Virus record (IMG/VR): IMGVR_UViG_3300044838_000071 | Span: 1 to 64,000 of that record | Reading direction: 5' to 3' (one strand) | DNA length: 64,000 nt | Origin: a virus | Shown here: positions 15,140 to 23,377 of the stretch, piece after piece | Numbering within the stretch: the stretch's first letter is position 1 | Layout of the letters: each line of letters begins with the position of its first letter | Position numbers and translations under genes: made by a program | Notes under the pieces: generated by a model | What the model saw: only the letters and a program-made list of their open reading frames with translations | Told to the model about the DNA's origin: nothing | The model's database searches: none

Positions 15140-16515
15140 ACGGCGTCGAACATCGAAGGTGTCACGCCGGCCACGCGCTGCTTCACAAGCCGCGTGCTGT
15201 CGGGATTCAGGTCGATGCCGATCGCCGAGCGCCCGTTGCGCACGGCGACCTCGAGCGTAGTCCCCGAGCCGACGAACGGGTCGAGCACCACGCCCACCTC
15301 GGTACCGTCCTCGTGCTCGCACGTGCACCGCCAGCCAAGGTGCTTGCGCTCGGCTGAGCGCGGCCCGTTCGTCGTGCGGCCGCCGGGGTTCTCGTAGGTG
15401 ATCTCGACCATGCGCTCCCACGGTGCGCCGCACACGCCGCAGGCCTGGCGCGGAACCCCGGCGAGCACCATCGGCTCGATCAGCTGCGCCGGGTAGGTCG
15501 CGAAGTGCGCCTCCGGGTAGGGCCTCGTCGCGATCTCCCAGACGGACCGCTTGTTGCGCCCGAGCGCGGCCTGCTCGACCTTCGTCATCGCGTCCCAGCG
15601 CTCGTTGAAGCCAGCGTGGCGGCGGCTGTGGCCGCGCTGCTTGTCCTGGGGGGCCGTCTCCTGCTCGGGCGTGCGCGCGGCGAAGCCCTGCCCGTACGGG
15701 CTGCAGATGGTCCCGTTCGGTCCAGCGTAGGACGCGGGTTCGCGGATCGCCTCGGCGTCGTAGTAGTAGCGCGCCGACTTGCTCAGCAGGAAGACGTACT
15801 CGTGGGCAGAGGTCGGCCGGTCGATGACACTCTCGGGCATCGGATTCGGCTTGCTCCAGATGATGTCGCGGCGCAGATACCAGCCGTCGGCACGCAGCGC
15901 GAACGCGACCATCCAGGGGATGCCATAGAGGTCCTTGGGCTTGCACCCGGCTTCTCGGATGGTGCCGATGCGGCTCCCTTTCGGGGCGCTCATGATCTGG
16001 CGTCCACTAAGCGGGGAACCCGCTCGTTTCTCGGCACCGTCGATGGTGGAGGTCCCGTTGTCGGCTGCCCCTCGACTTTGCGCACCCCACGAGCCTGCGT
16101 AACTGTCGCCGAGATTCAGCCAGAGCGTCCCGTCATCCCGCAGCACTCGTTTGACCTCGCGGAACACCTCGACGAGCTTCGCCACATACCCGTCCGGTGT
16201 GGACTCAAGGCCGATCTGCTGGTCGATGCGGGTCGCCCCACACTTGCCGCAGAGGCGACCGTAGGCGACATTCTCCACCTCGGCCGCCTTCTTCGCCCCG
16301 CCGCGCGTCGAGTGAACAGACTGCGCGAGATTGACGCCGCGCCGCAGCTCGCCCTTGACGTGGTCGCACTCCGGGTCGCCGCCCTCCCACTCCCCCGTCC
16401 CGTAGTCGCGCAGTCCGTAGAACGGTGGCGAGGTGATGCAGCAGTGCACGGAACGATCCTCCATCTCGGCCAGCTGCTCGAGCGCGTCGCCGATGCGCAG
16501 ATCCCAAGCGCTCAC
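15136..16515 (-). CDS. DNA methyltransferase (beta-type N4-C/N6-A)
   Basis: This 459-residue enzyme methylates an exocyclic amino group of a DNA base with S-adenosylmethionine. The catalytic motif TSPPF is at residues 28-32 and the cofactor motif LDPFVGSGTTLEVA is near residue 415, an order typical of the beta class. Between them lies a long target-recognition region with several Cys pairs (CGKCG, CGVCG), suggesting zinc binding. No restriction enzyme gene is beside it, so it most likely protects phage DNA or marks it. Confidence 0.9.
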   Translation of the reverse strand: MSAWDLRIGDALEQLAEMEDRSVHCCITSPPFYGLRDYGTGEWEGGDPECDHVKGELRRGVNLAQSVHSTRGGAKKAAEVENVAYGRLCGKCGATRIDQQIGLESTPDGYVAKLVEVFREVKRVLRDDGTLWLNLGDSYAGSWGAQSRGAADNGTSTIDGAEKRAGSPLSGRQIMSAPKGSRIGTIREAGCKPKDLYGIPWMVAFALRADGWYLRRDIIWSKPNPMPESVIDRPTSAHEYVFLLSKSARYYYDAEAIREPASYAGPNGTICSPYGQGFAARTPEQETAPQDKQRGHSRRHAGFNERWDAMTKVEQAALGRNKRSVWEIATRPYPEAHFATYPAQLIEPMVLAGVPRQACGVCGAPWERMVEITYENPGGRTTNGPRSAERKHLGWRCTCEHEDGTEVGVVLDPFVGSGTTLEVAVRNGRSAIGIDLNPDSTRLVKQRVAGVTPSMFDAV

Positions 16516-16643
16516 TCGTCCTCGCCACCCATCTCATCGACGCAGTCCTGGCAGCACCACTCGCCATCCACCTTGCCGATCGGGTCGCCTTCGTGGATCG
16601 CTTTGCCGCAGCTGCAGCGGCCCTCGTAGCCAGCGGAGATCAC
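16512..16643 (-). CDS. 43-residue zinc-knot protein
   Basis: The protein holds CSCGKAIHEGDPIGKVDGEWCCQDC, two Cys pairs arranged as a treble clef or zinc ribbon. GTG at 16643 is set by GTGA overlap. Function unknown. Confidence 0.55.
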   Translation of the reverse strand: MISAGYEGRCSCGKAIHEGDPIGKVDGEWCCQDCVDEMGGEDE

Positions 16644-16990
16644 GGGATGATCCTCTCTCGGATCGAGCGCGACGTGACGCCCGCTGGCAGCGGCAGCTCG
16701 AGCGCGTCGCTCACCTGGCGCAGCATCATGTTCGCCTGCTCGAGCGCGTCGCGGCGCCCGCACAGGTACGCCTCGCGCAGCCACACAAGGAGGAGGTCGC
16801 CGGTGCCCTGGCACCGATCGCAGTCGACCATCTCAGCCTCCGGGTCCGCCCAGTCGTTGTTGCTCGGGATGCGCCCGACAGCACAGTAGGGACAGACCGA
16901 GAGCAGCGCGACCAGTCGCCGCATGGTCTCGCTCGGCTGCGGAGGGACGGGTGGTGTCGGCTGAGGTGACGCATCGGGCTCCGAACTCAC
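16640..16990 (-). CDS. zinc-binding hypothetical protein
   Basis: A 116-residue protein with a Pro-rich N-terminus, then CPYCAVG near residue 33 and CDRCQGTG near residue 57, a DnaJ-like CxxCxGxG zinc pair, and a helical C-terminus. GTG at 16990 is set by GTGA overlap. Confidence 0.6.
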   Translation of the reverse strand: MSSEPDASPQPTPPVPPQPSETMRRLVALLSVCPYCAVGRIPSNNDWADPEAEMVDCDRCQGTGDLLLVWLREAYLCGRRDALEQANMMLRQVSDALELPLPAGVTSRSIRERIIP

Positions 16991-17205
16991 GCCCCTGCGT
17001 CCTCGTTGACCGGGCTCTGCCGGGCTGTGGGACGCGCCGACGGTCTGGTGCGCGTGATGTCCCTGAGTCGGCCCCAGAACGCCTTACGCGCGCGATCCTC
17101 ACCACCATGGCGGTATCGCGAGCGGCACGTCTCGCCATGGAAAACTGCGTCTGCCCTCATCCCGGTCAGCGGTTCGCCGCAGCCCTTGCAGAGATTGTCG
17201 TTCAC
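16987..17205 (-). CDS. treble-clef zinc-finger protein
   Basis: A 72-residue protein with CKGCGEPL...FHGETCRSRYRH (residues 6-31), the pattern of small zinc proteins that bind nucleic acid. Its Arg-rich tail (RPSARPTARQSPVNE) is encoded by copy 3 of the dispersed repeat. GTG at 17205 is set by overlap with the HNH gene's stop. Confidence 0.55.
   Translation of the reverse strand: MNDNLCKGCGEPLTGMRADAVFHGETCRSRYRHGGEDRARKAFWGRLRDITRTRPSARPTARQSPVNEDAGA
17006..17034 (+). repeat. dispersed CCGGGCT repeat, copy 3
   Basis: TTGACCGGGCT-CTG-CCGGGCT followed by GTGGGACG. It lies in the 3' coding end of the gene at 16987-17205, read on the opposite strand. Confidence 0.6.
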
Positions 17206-17729
17206 GCCGCGACCTCGTCGGCGTCGGCACTGGACGGCATGCTCTGCGCCCTGAACGCCGCCGCCACGCGCGCGGCCTCGTTGACGTCGTCGAACAGGCC
17301 GAGGTGGTGGTGGCGGTAGTTGACGACGGCCTGCGCCGCCCACTTCTGGCGCTGTCGATGCCAAGTGACGCCGCGGTGTCCCGACGTGTTGCGACCGTGT
17401 GGGACGGCGCGGTTCTGTACGTTCTGAATGCACGTGCCTGGCCGAAGATTCGCCCGTCGGTTGTCAAGTTTGTCGCCGTTCCGATGGTCAACGTGGATGT
17501 CGGGATCGGACACCCCGAGCAGGTCGCGCGATAGATAGGCTCCATCGCCGCGAGCAACGCGGCCTCGGCCGGTGAGATGCCATCTGTGGGCGATGACCGC
17601 GATGTAGTCGGCGGCGTCGATGATCGCGTAGGCCCGCACCGATCCGTCGCGGCGCCGGAGGGGAATCAGCGCTACTTGTCCCACGCCTGCGGTAGCCTCT
17701 CCCTTGGATCCTCCCATGATCCTCAGCAT
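17202..17729 (-). CDS. AP2-HNH homing endonuclease
   Basis: A 175-residue paralogue of the protein at 13179-13670. It has VALIPLRRRDGS at the start, the HNH core HVDHRNGDKLDNRRANLR near residue 85 and the AP2 domain SGHRGVTWHRQRQKW near residue 115. The start is uncertain: ATG at 17729, ATG at 17717 and a GTG further in are all possible. A strong hairpin (17731-17766) covers the GGGGGCG that would serve as binding site for ATG 17729, so translation may be held down. Confidence 0.85.
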   Translation of the reverse strand: MLRIMGGSKGEATAGVGQVALIPLRRRDGSVRAYAIIDAADYIAVIAHRWHLTGRGRVARGDGAYLSRDLLGVSDPDIHVDHRNGDKLDNRRANLRPGTCIQNVQNRAVPHGRNTSGHRGVTWHRQRQKWAAQAVVNYRHHHLGLFDDVNEAARVAAAFRAQSMPSSADADEVAA

Positions 17730-17730
17730 T

Positions 17731-17769
17731 ACGCCCCCGTCGGACCGATTCCTACCGCGGGGGCGTTTT
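17731..17769. terminator. strong GC hairpin upstream of an HNH gene
   Basis: ACGCCCCCG (17731-17739) pairs perfectly with CGGGGGCGT (17758-17766); TTTT follows on the plus strand, so it would terminate plus-strand transcripts. There is no plus-strand gene to terminate. On the minus strand it sits directly before the HNH start and would hide its ribosome binding site. Confidence 0.6.
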
Positions 17770-17785
17770 GCATGAAGAGGTGCGA

Positions 17786-18160
17786 CTACTCCGCGTCGGG
17801 GATCACGTGCACGTCGCCGACAATCCGGCAGACCTGCTTACGCGTACATCCCGTCACGGTTTCCGTGGTGCTGTCGATCTTGTCGTCAAAGTGCACGCCG
17901 CTCACGCGGACGCGGCACTGGATCGTCACCTCGGAGCCCTTCTTGAGCTGACCCTTGGGAAGCTCGATGCTGCGGCCGGCGAGTTTCACCTTCGAGGTGT
18001 CGGGCTTCTTGCCGCCGACGTCGAATGACAGCTGGCCGAGCTCCGCCAGCCCGATCACCTGCGCCGCGCGTGCCTGCGCCTCGTCCTCGCCGACGCCCTC
18101 GGGGTGCGTGCCGTTGGTGCTTGCGCCGGTGTCGGGCGGGGCCTGTGTGCCTGCCTCCAT
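17786..18160 (-). CDS. hypothetical protein, 124 residues
   Basis: The N-terminal third is acidic and low-complexity (PPDTGASTNGTHPEGVGEDE). The rest is beta-rich (SEVTIQCRVRVSGVHFDDK...KQVCRIVGDVHVIP), like small phage barrel proteins. ATG at 18160 has an AAGGAAGG site. It is divergent from the recombination operon and could be co-regulated with it. Confidence 0.6.
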   Translation of the reverse strand: MEAGTQAPPDTGASTNGTHPEGVGEDEAQARAAQVIGLAELGQLSFDVGGKKPDTSKVKLAGRSIELPKGQLKKGSEVTIQCRVRVSGVHFDDKIDSTTETVTGCTRKQVCRIVGDVHVIPDAE

Positions 18161-18299
18161 GGTGAACCTTCCTTTGCTCGCTGTTTGCGAAGTGCGTGAT
18201 CGTCGCAGCAGCAAAGGACATACTTTCTGTCCGCCGAAACATGTAGCTTCCGCGCACCAACTGACCGCTGCGTTAAGTCGCGGCGAGCGAAAGGAGATC
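18161..18299. promoter_or_regulatory. divergent intergenic region
   Basis: These 139 bases separate divergent genes and must hold both promoters. CATACT at 18219-18224 is a possible plus-strand -10, but no good -35 is found at the right distance. The plus-strand gene has a strong AAAGGAG site. Confidence 0.4.
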
Positions 18300-19217
18300 A
18301 TGGGAACCTCAGCCAAACCGAAGCCCGCCGAGCAGGCCGACGCGCCGACGCCTGAGCCAGAGGCGGCGCCAGTAGAGGAGCCCTCCGGCAGCGAGCTCGT
18401 CGTCCGCGACATCGGCGACCGCCAGGAGTTCGTCACCGTCGTCGACCGCCACGACGAGGCGATGATCGTCCAGGAGCTGCAGCGCCGCACGCTGAAAGTG
18501 ATGCTCTACAGCTTCCGGCAGGACGGTCACACGATCGTCGACCTGTCCTACCTCGGCGTCAACGAGGCGGTGCGCGTGATGAACGACTCGCGCAAGTGGG
18601 AGGTCACGATCGACCCCGGCTCGCTCGTCGTCGAGTCCGTGATGGAGGACCTTGGCGACGGCGAGGAGCCCTGCTGGACGGCGACCGTCTACGCCGTGAA
18701 CCGCATCACCAGCTACGGCCAGTACGGCACGTTCACGCAGCCCAAGCGGATCCACCTCAGCGACGCGCGGAAGATCGCCAAGCGCCGCGAGAAAAAGGAA
18801 GAGCCGCACGACTCGGTCGCCGACAAGTTCGCCCGCCAGAAGGCGATCAACAAGGCGCAGCGCAACGCGCTCCGCGTCCACATCCCCGAGACGATGCGCC
18901 AGACGATCATCGCGCAGTACCAAGGCGACCCCGAGCGCATCAAGCGGATCGAGGTGGGCGCTGGCGCCGAGGCGATGGCTGACCTTCCGCCGCCGCTGGT
19001 CGACGAGAAGGCCGAAGCGCAGAAGGCGCAGGCGCGCGAGCTGTTCGACAGCATCCGAGAGATCGGCCCGCTGATCCTGCTACCGGCGGTGTTCCACAAG
19101 TATCTGCGTGACGCGGAGCACAGCCATGAGCGGCTGGAGGACTTCCTCGGGTATCTGCGGGACGTGCTCGAGCGGGCGCAGAAGGAGCAGGCCAAGACGA
19201 CAGAGGAGGCCAAATGA
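18300..19217 (+). CDS. possible phage recombination / ssDNA-annealing protein
   Basis: This 305-residue protein has an acidic N-terminal tail (1-35), a conserved-looking core and a helical C-terminus. The segment DKFARQKAINKAQRNALRVHIPE near residue 185 resembles the KAxRNAxxxxIP motif of phage single-strand annealing and related recombination proteins. A RecB/Cas4-like nuclease and a RusA-like resolvase in the same operon support a role in recombination. The exact family is not established. Confidence 0.5.
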   Translation: MGTSAKPKPAEQADAPTPEPEAAPVEEPSGSELVVRDIGDRQEFVTVVDRHDEAMIVQELQRRTLKVMLYSFRQDGHTIVDLSYLGVNEAVRVMNDSRKWEVTIDPGSLVVESVMEDLGDGEEPCWTATVYAVNRITSYGQYGTFTQPKRIHLSDARKIAKRREKKEEPHDSVADKFARQKAINKAQRNALRVHIPETMRQTIIAQYQGDPERIKRIEVGAGAEAMADLPPPLVDEKAEAQKAQARELFDSIREIGPLILLPAVFHKYLRDAEHSHERLEDFLGYLRDVLERAQKEQAKTTEEAK

Positions 19218-19483
19218 CAATCGACCTCGCGCGCGAGCTGAGCGTTCGCGCCATCGCCCACAACCTCGCGCTGAAGTTCCCAGCACCACCGACTGACGCC
19301 GGCGAGGGAACCAACGTCGCTGTCATGGAGTACGCGCTGCGTGTCGCCGCGTTGTACGAGATGCAGGATCGCGGCACGCTCGCTGCGGCTGGCGTCGCAC
19401 TGTGGCGGGCGACCGCCCACGAGGACACAACACACACGACGCTGCAGGGTTTGCAGCCAGAGGAGCATCCGGCGTGCGACTAG
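19214..19483 (+). CDS. hypothetical protein
   Basis: An 89-residue helical protein (ELSVRAIAHNLALKFPAPP...VAVMEYALRVAALYEM) joined to the gene before by ATGA. Its last codons overlap the start of an HNH gene. No family recognised. Confidence 0.6.
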   Translation: MTIDLARELSVRAIAHNLALKFPAPPTDAGEGTNVAVMEYALRVAALYEMQDRGTLAAAGVALWRATAHEDTTHTTLQGLQPEEHPACD

Positions 19484-19917
19484 CGATGCCCCTCCGGTTC
19501 TGGGTCAAGGTCGATTTTCATGGTCCGATGCTCTCGCCCTACCTCGGACCGTGTTGGGATTGGACGCTGAGAACGAGCGATGCTGGGTACGGCAACATAA
19601 AACTGGACGGCTATCCGGTGAGCACACATCGCCTTGCCTACGAACTCGTGCGTGGCCCCATCCCAGAGGGGCTGCACGTCAACCATCTCTGCCGGAGGCC
19701 CAGATGCGTCAATCCAGCCCACCTAGAGGCGGTGACAAGCGTCGAGAACTGGCGCCGCGGCAGTAGCCCGAGCGCGATTGCCGCTCGCCGAGGGTGTTGC
19801 GCTAGGGGCCATCCCTACACGAAGGCCAACACCTACATCACGCCGAGGGGCTACCGCCAATGTCGCATCTGCCAGCGCTCGACCGTGTACTCCTACCGAG
19901 AAAGGCAAGCCGCATGA
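19474..19917 (+). CDS. HNH endonuclease
   Basis: This protein of 147 residues has the small phage HNH layout: CWDWTLRTSDAGYGNIKLDG, HRLAYELVRGPIPEGLHVNHLCRRPRCVNPAHLE (the HNH core), then a zinc ribbon CCARGHPY...CRICQR. GTG at 19474 is chosen because GAGGAG lies eight bases upstream; ATG at 19486 is possible. Unlike most of its relatives here it lies in the same direction as its operon. Confidence 0.85.
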   Translation: MRLAMPLRFWVKVDFHGPMLSPYLGPCWDWTLRTSDAGYGNIKLDGYPVSTHRLAYELVRGPIPEGLHVNHLCRRPRCVNPAHLEAVTSVENWRRGSSPSAIAARRGCCARGHPYTKANTYITPRGYRQCRICQRSTVYSYRERQAA

Positions 19918-20246
19918 CTGACGAGAAGACACCGCGCCCGAAGAACCCCGCCTACCACGTGTTCGAGCATGGTCCGGGCAGCAAACTATGGAAGCACCTC
20001 ACGAGCGAGCCGGTGAACGCCGGGAGCCGCGAGGCGGCGATCAAGGCCGTCGCACCCGGCCGTCCCGCCGACGACGACACGGAGAGGAGCTACCTCGTCA
20101 TCGCGGCGAAGGAGTTCCAGACCTTCGTGCACCGCACCAAGACGACGAAGGAGGACGTGATCGAGCGCGGCAATGTGCCAGCGCCGGTGCCCTCGACGCC
20201 GATCGACGGTGGCGCAAGCGGAGGTGCGGCCGATGCGACTGACTAA
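19914..20246 (+). CDS. hypothetical protein, 110 residues
   Basis: The core pattern YHVFEHGPGSKLWKHLTSEPVNAGSREAAIKAV...SYLVIAAKEF resembles small actinophage proteins of unknown function that may bind nucleotides or DNA. ATG at 19914 overlaps the HNH stop. Confidence 0.6.
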   Translation: MTDEKTPRPKNPAYHVFEHGPGSKLWKHLTSEPVNAGSREAAIKAVAPGRPADDDTERSYLVIAAKEFQTFVHRTKTTKEDVIERGNVPAPVPSTPIDGGASGGAADATD

Positions 20247-20379
20247 CGACCGCGGCCGGCCCGTCTCGCTCTGGCGCTGGTTCATCGGCGAGCCCGGCTC
20301 CGGCAAGCTGATCCTGCACGGCGTCGTGCTGCTGATGGTCGTGCTGCTCGTCGTGTCGATCGTGAGGCTGGCGACATGA
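20233..20379 (+). CDS. small membrane protein
   Basis: A 48-residue protein with a single C-terminal membrane helix (LILHGVVLLMVVLLVVSIV). GGAGGTG precedes the ATG by six bases. Function unknown. Confidence 0.6.
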   Translation: MRLTNDRGRPVSLWRWFIGEPGSGKLILHGVVLLMVVLLVVSIVRLAT

Positions 20380-20618
20380 GCCTTGCGATCAACCCAGACG
20401 AGGTGACGCACGTCATCGTCAAGGGCGACCACGTCCACGGCGAGGTGTCGAGCTGGCGGGAGATCGACGCGGCGAGCCTTGAGATCGACACGTACGAATT
20501 CATCGACGGCGACGGCCAGATCCTGGCGAGCTGCGGGCCTGGCTTTCGCTGCCGCAGCGGCACCGTTGAGATAGCAGGCCACCTGACATCGCTGCTGGCG
20601 GTGAGATTCGATGGCTGA
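20376..20618 (+). CDS. hypothetical protein
   Basis: An 80-residue beta-rich protein (VTHVIVKGDHVHGEVSSWREI...). ATGA overlap at the start, eight-base overlap with the nuclease gene at the end. No family recognised. Confidence 0.6.
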   Translation: MSLAINPDEVTHVIVKGDHVHGEVSSWREIDAASLEIDTYEFIDGDGQILASCGPGFRCRSGTVEIAGHLTSLLAVRFDG

Positions 20619-22014
20619 GACAGAGGTCGAGGTGGTCGACGGCGTTGTCGTTGACGAGCACCTGAACCTCCGCCGACTCCCGCCGGTGGACCCGGTCGAG
20701 CCGCCCTCGCGGTGGTCGCAGACGATCCTCCGGCACGGCAACACCTGCCAGCGAGCCGCCTACCTCTACCAGCGCCACCACGGCGGTCTTCCCGGCCACC
20801 AGCTCGACCGCGGCACCGCGTTTCACCTCGCGTGGGCGAAGACGACGAACCTCATCCTCGAGCGCTACGCGATCGACGCCGGCGAGGACGGCGACGTGGA
20901 CTACAGCGTCGATGAACACACCGCCAAGCTGATGCTCGAGGAGGTCTTCGACGAGCACCCCGAGCTGACCGTGCCGCTGCATGAACGCGACGAACTGCGG
21001 GTGATGATGAGCCACATGGCGAACGGCTTCTCGGTCAACCCGGCGCAGGTCGTGGCGGTCGAGCGCAAGTTCGTGCTGACGCTCGGCGAGTACAAGGTGA
21101 GCGCGATCCTCGACCTGGCGTTGATCAGCGGCACCGCGGCGATCATCCGTGACGCCAAGACGCAGTGGGATGCGCCATCGCAGGCGGAGTACGCGGCGTC
21201 GTTCCAGGGGCGTTTATACGCGGTGGTGCTCGTGTACGGCCAGCCGGTGACGGAGATCCCGTGCGAGGCTGGCTGCGGCACCCGCTGCCCGCTCATCAGC
21301 GACTGCGAGATCTGCGAAGGCCGTGGCTACACCGAGCGCCTAGAAGCGCCCCTCGGCGAGCACCTGCAGGCGATCGACGTCGGCGAGATCTTCCCGCGCT
21401 ACATGTCCTGCGGCTCGTGCGGCGCGAAGGCCCACACGGGCGGGCGCTGCGACGAGTGCGGCGGCACGATGGAAGTCGCCGTGCGCAACATGCCGCTCGC
21501 CCGCATCGAAATCGACGCGCTGCGCCGCGACATCGAAGACCAGTGCGCGCAGCTCGCGAAGGCGTTCGAGACCAACCAGTTCCCCGCCGTCACAGGTAGT
21601 CATTGCGCTCGCTGTCCATGCGAGCCGGAGTGTCCATTGCCGCGCAACCTCCGCAACTACGCCGGCGCGATCCAGACCGAGGCCGAGGCCGCCGAGGCGA
21701 TGGAGTGGTATCAGCGCAACAACGGCCGGATCAAGGCCACCAAAGCGGAGGTCAAGAACTTCTGCAAGATCCACGGGCCGCTGCGCTTCGGCGTCGATCT
21801 GATCGCCGAATTCGCGGAGGTCAAACGGTGGGAGACCAACTGGACCGCGATCGAGCAGGGCGCGGCGCGCGCGGCGCAGTACGGTGAGCCGTTCGACATG
21901 GGCGAGCACCGGCGGCAGAAGGCAGGGACGGACTTCGTCGTGCGCAAACTGACGGAGATCGAGCTCGCCGCAGAGCGCGATGCCAAGCAACAACAGGACG
22001 AGGAGGCAGCATGA
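20611..22014 (+). CDS. RecB/Cas4-like PD-(D/E)XK nuclease with Fe-S and zinc-ribbon elements
   Basis: This 467-residue enzyme carries C46 and RGTAFH (68-72) at the N-terminus, then E151, D168 (AILDLALIS) and D181-A-K183, the nuclease active site. A C-terminal cysteine cluster HCARCPCEPECPLP completes the Fe-S site with C46 as in Cas4 and AddB. An inserted zinc-ribbon segment (CEAGCGTRC...CEICEGRGY...CGSCG...CDECGG, about 211-265) is unusual. It probably resects DNA ends for recombination with the annealing-type protein at 18300. Confidence 0.82.
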   Translation: MAETEVEVVDGVVVDEHLNLRRLPPVDPVEPPSRWSQTILRHGNTCQRAAYLYQRHHGGLPGHQLDRGTAFHLAWAKTTNLILERYAIDAGEDGDVDYSVDEHTAKLMLEEVFDEHPELTVPLHERDELRVMMSHMANGFSVNPAQVVAVERKFVLTLGEYKVSAILDLALISGTAAIIRDAKTQWDAPSQAEYAASFQGRLYAVVLVYGQPVTEIPCEAGCGTRCPLISDCEICEGRGYTERLEAPLGEHLQAIDVGEIFPRYMSCGSCGAKAHTGGRCDECGGTMEVAVRNMPLARIEIDALRRDIEDQCAQLAKAFETNQFPAVTGSHCARCPCEPECPLPRNLRNYAGAIQTEAEAAEAMEWYQRNNGRIKATKAEVKNFCKIHGPLRFGVDLIAEFAEVKRWETNWTAIEQGAARAAQYGEPFDMGEHRRQKAGTDFVVRKLTEIELAAERDAKQQQDEEAA

Positions 22015-22208
22015 AAGCGGCAGCAGTCACCCTGCGGGGCGAGGTAGACGAGCGCGCGGTCGCGCAGCTGATGCGCTGCGTCACGTCCGGCGATGCGCTC
22101 GCGGGCGCGATCTGCGCGGACGGCCATGCGGAGCAGCTGATGCCGATGCTCGACGTGATCGAGCTCGAGAACGCCGTGTCGCGGCCGGCGCTGGGGCCGG
22201 GCCTGTGA
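22011..22208 (+). CDS. hypothetical protein
   Basis: A 65-residue protein (MKAAAVTLRGEVDERAVAQLM...) with ATGA and GTGA overlaps at its ends. No motif recognised. Confidence 0.6.
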   Translation: MKAAAVTLRGEVDERAVAQLMRCVTSGDALAGAICADGHAEQLMPMLDVIELENAVSRPALGPGL

Positions 22209-22777
22209 GCTACGTCGACCTCGCCGACCTCGTCACGTTCCGGCCACTGTCGCGCCCTGTCGGCTCGGGCCCCACGCGCTACTCGCAGTTCAAGGCGCCG
22301 TGGCGCACGACGGTGAGCCTGCTCGCCAAAGAGTTGCGCGCGCACGGCGCCAGCCGGACGGTGCTCGAGGTCGACCTCCGCGAGGGCGACATCCGCCAAG
22401 ACGGCCTACCGCGCGCCGACCGCAACGCGCGCACGCCTGGGATCGTGCTCAGCTTCCGCGCGCTCAACGTGCCGGGCGAGCCGAACCTCCGGTATGAAGT
22501 CTGCGAGTTCACCGACTGGAAGGACAACGTGCGCGCGGTCGCCCTCGGCCTCCAAGCGCTGCGCGCCGTCGACCGCTACGGCGTCACCAAACGCGGCGAG
22601 CAATATGCTGGCTGGAAGCAGATCGAGGCTGGCGTCGGTGACGGGAACGCTTCGCGTGGCCGCCAGCTGATCGCCGCGGCCGGGAGCGTGCAGGAGGCCC
22701 TGAAGCGCGCGCACCCCGACCATGGTGGCCAGGAGGCTGACTTCCGTGACGTGATGGCTGCGAGGGCGGCGGCGTGA
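22205..22777 (+). CDS. J-domain-ended protein
   Basis: A 190-residue protein whose first 130 residues form a beta-rich domain (WRTTVSLLAKELRAHGASRTVLEVDL...). The end is a J-domain fragment (ALKRAHPDHGGQEADFRDVMAA) with the HPD tripeptide that stimulates Hsp70 ATPases. Phages often attach such a J segment to replication-zone proteins, perhaps to recruit host DnaK. GTG at 22205 is set by GTGA. Confidence 0.7.
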   Translation: MSYVDLADLVTFRPLSRPVGSGPTRYSQFKAPWRTTVSLLAKELRAHGASRTVLEVDLREGDIRQDGLPRADRNARTPGIVLSFRALNVPGEPNLRYEVCEFTDWKDNVRAVALGLQALRAVDRYGVTKRGEQYAGWKQIEAGVGDGNASRGRQLIAAAGSVQEALKRAHPDHGGQEADFRDVMAARAAA

Positions 22778-22962
22778 TCGTGCGCATGGCGGTCCGCCGA
22801 GCCGGCAACGAGCACCCGCCGCGAGGCACGAGGGTCGTGGTGGGGCAGAACCTCGCTGGGGTGGTGATCTGCGCCCAGGACCGCAACGGCTGGGTCTACG
22901 CCGACATCCAGTGCACTGAACGCTTCGGGGAACTGCTCTACCTCGCGAGGCTGATCCCGTGA
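22774..22962 (+). CDS. hypothetical protein
   Basis: A 62-residue beta-rich protein (GTRVVVGQNLAGVVICAQDRNGWVYADIQ), probably a small barrel. GTG start by overlap. Confidence 0.58.
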   Translation: MIVRMAVRRAGNEHPPRGTRVVVGQNLAGVVICAQDRNGWVYADIQCTERFGELLYLARLIP

Positions 22963-23201
22963 TCGTTGACTCGGTCGCCGCCGAGTTCGCCGCTCGCCGC
23001 CTACTCCACGCGCAGGGCAGCATCGGCGAGGCGTTCGAGAGCCTAGACCTCGGCTGGACGCTGGAGGACGTGCACGAGTACATGAAGGGCAGCCCGACGT
23101 TCCTCGCGATCCCCGAGGACCTGCAGGCCCAGGTCGTCGGGATGACGATGGCGTTCGGGATCGTCGTCGCCGAGCGCAGCCGGGAAGGCGTGCGACGATG
23201 A
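22959..23201 (+). CDS. hypothetical protein
   Basis: An 80-residue helical protein (SVAAEFAARRLLHAQGSIGEAFESLDLGWTLEDV...). GTGA at the start and ATGA at the end. No family recognised. Confidence 0.6.
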   Translation: MIVDSVAAEFAARRLLHAQGSIGEAFESLDLGWTLEDVHEYMKGSPTFLAIPEDLQAQVVGMTMAFGIVVAERSREGVRR

Positions 23202-23377
23202 GCGCCAAGGCGATCGACCACCTGCCGATCGAAGTCACCGTCGAACCGCGCTTCCAAGCCGAGGGCTGGGAATGGTGGGTGCGGGTGCCGGGCGAGCGCA
23301 ACTGGGAGGGCGTCAGCAAGACACGCGACGGTGCGATCACGGCCGTGCACCGCGCGCTCGAGGAGGCGATCAAGTGA
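23198..23377 (+). CDS. hypothetical protein, 59 residues
   Basis: The sequence LPIEVTVEPRFQAEGWEWWVRVPG...TRDGAITAVHRALEEAIK fits a small HicB-like beta-beta-alpha fold, but without a DNA-binding extension. ATGA and GTGA overlaps set both ends. Confidence 0.6.
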   Translation: MSAKAIDHLPIEVTVEPRFQAEGWEWWVRVPGERNWEGVSKTRDGAITAVHRALEEAIK

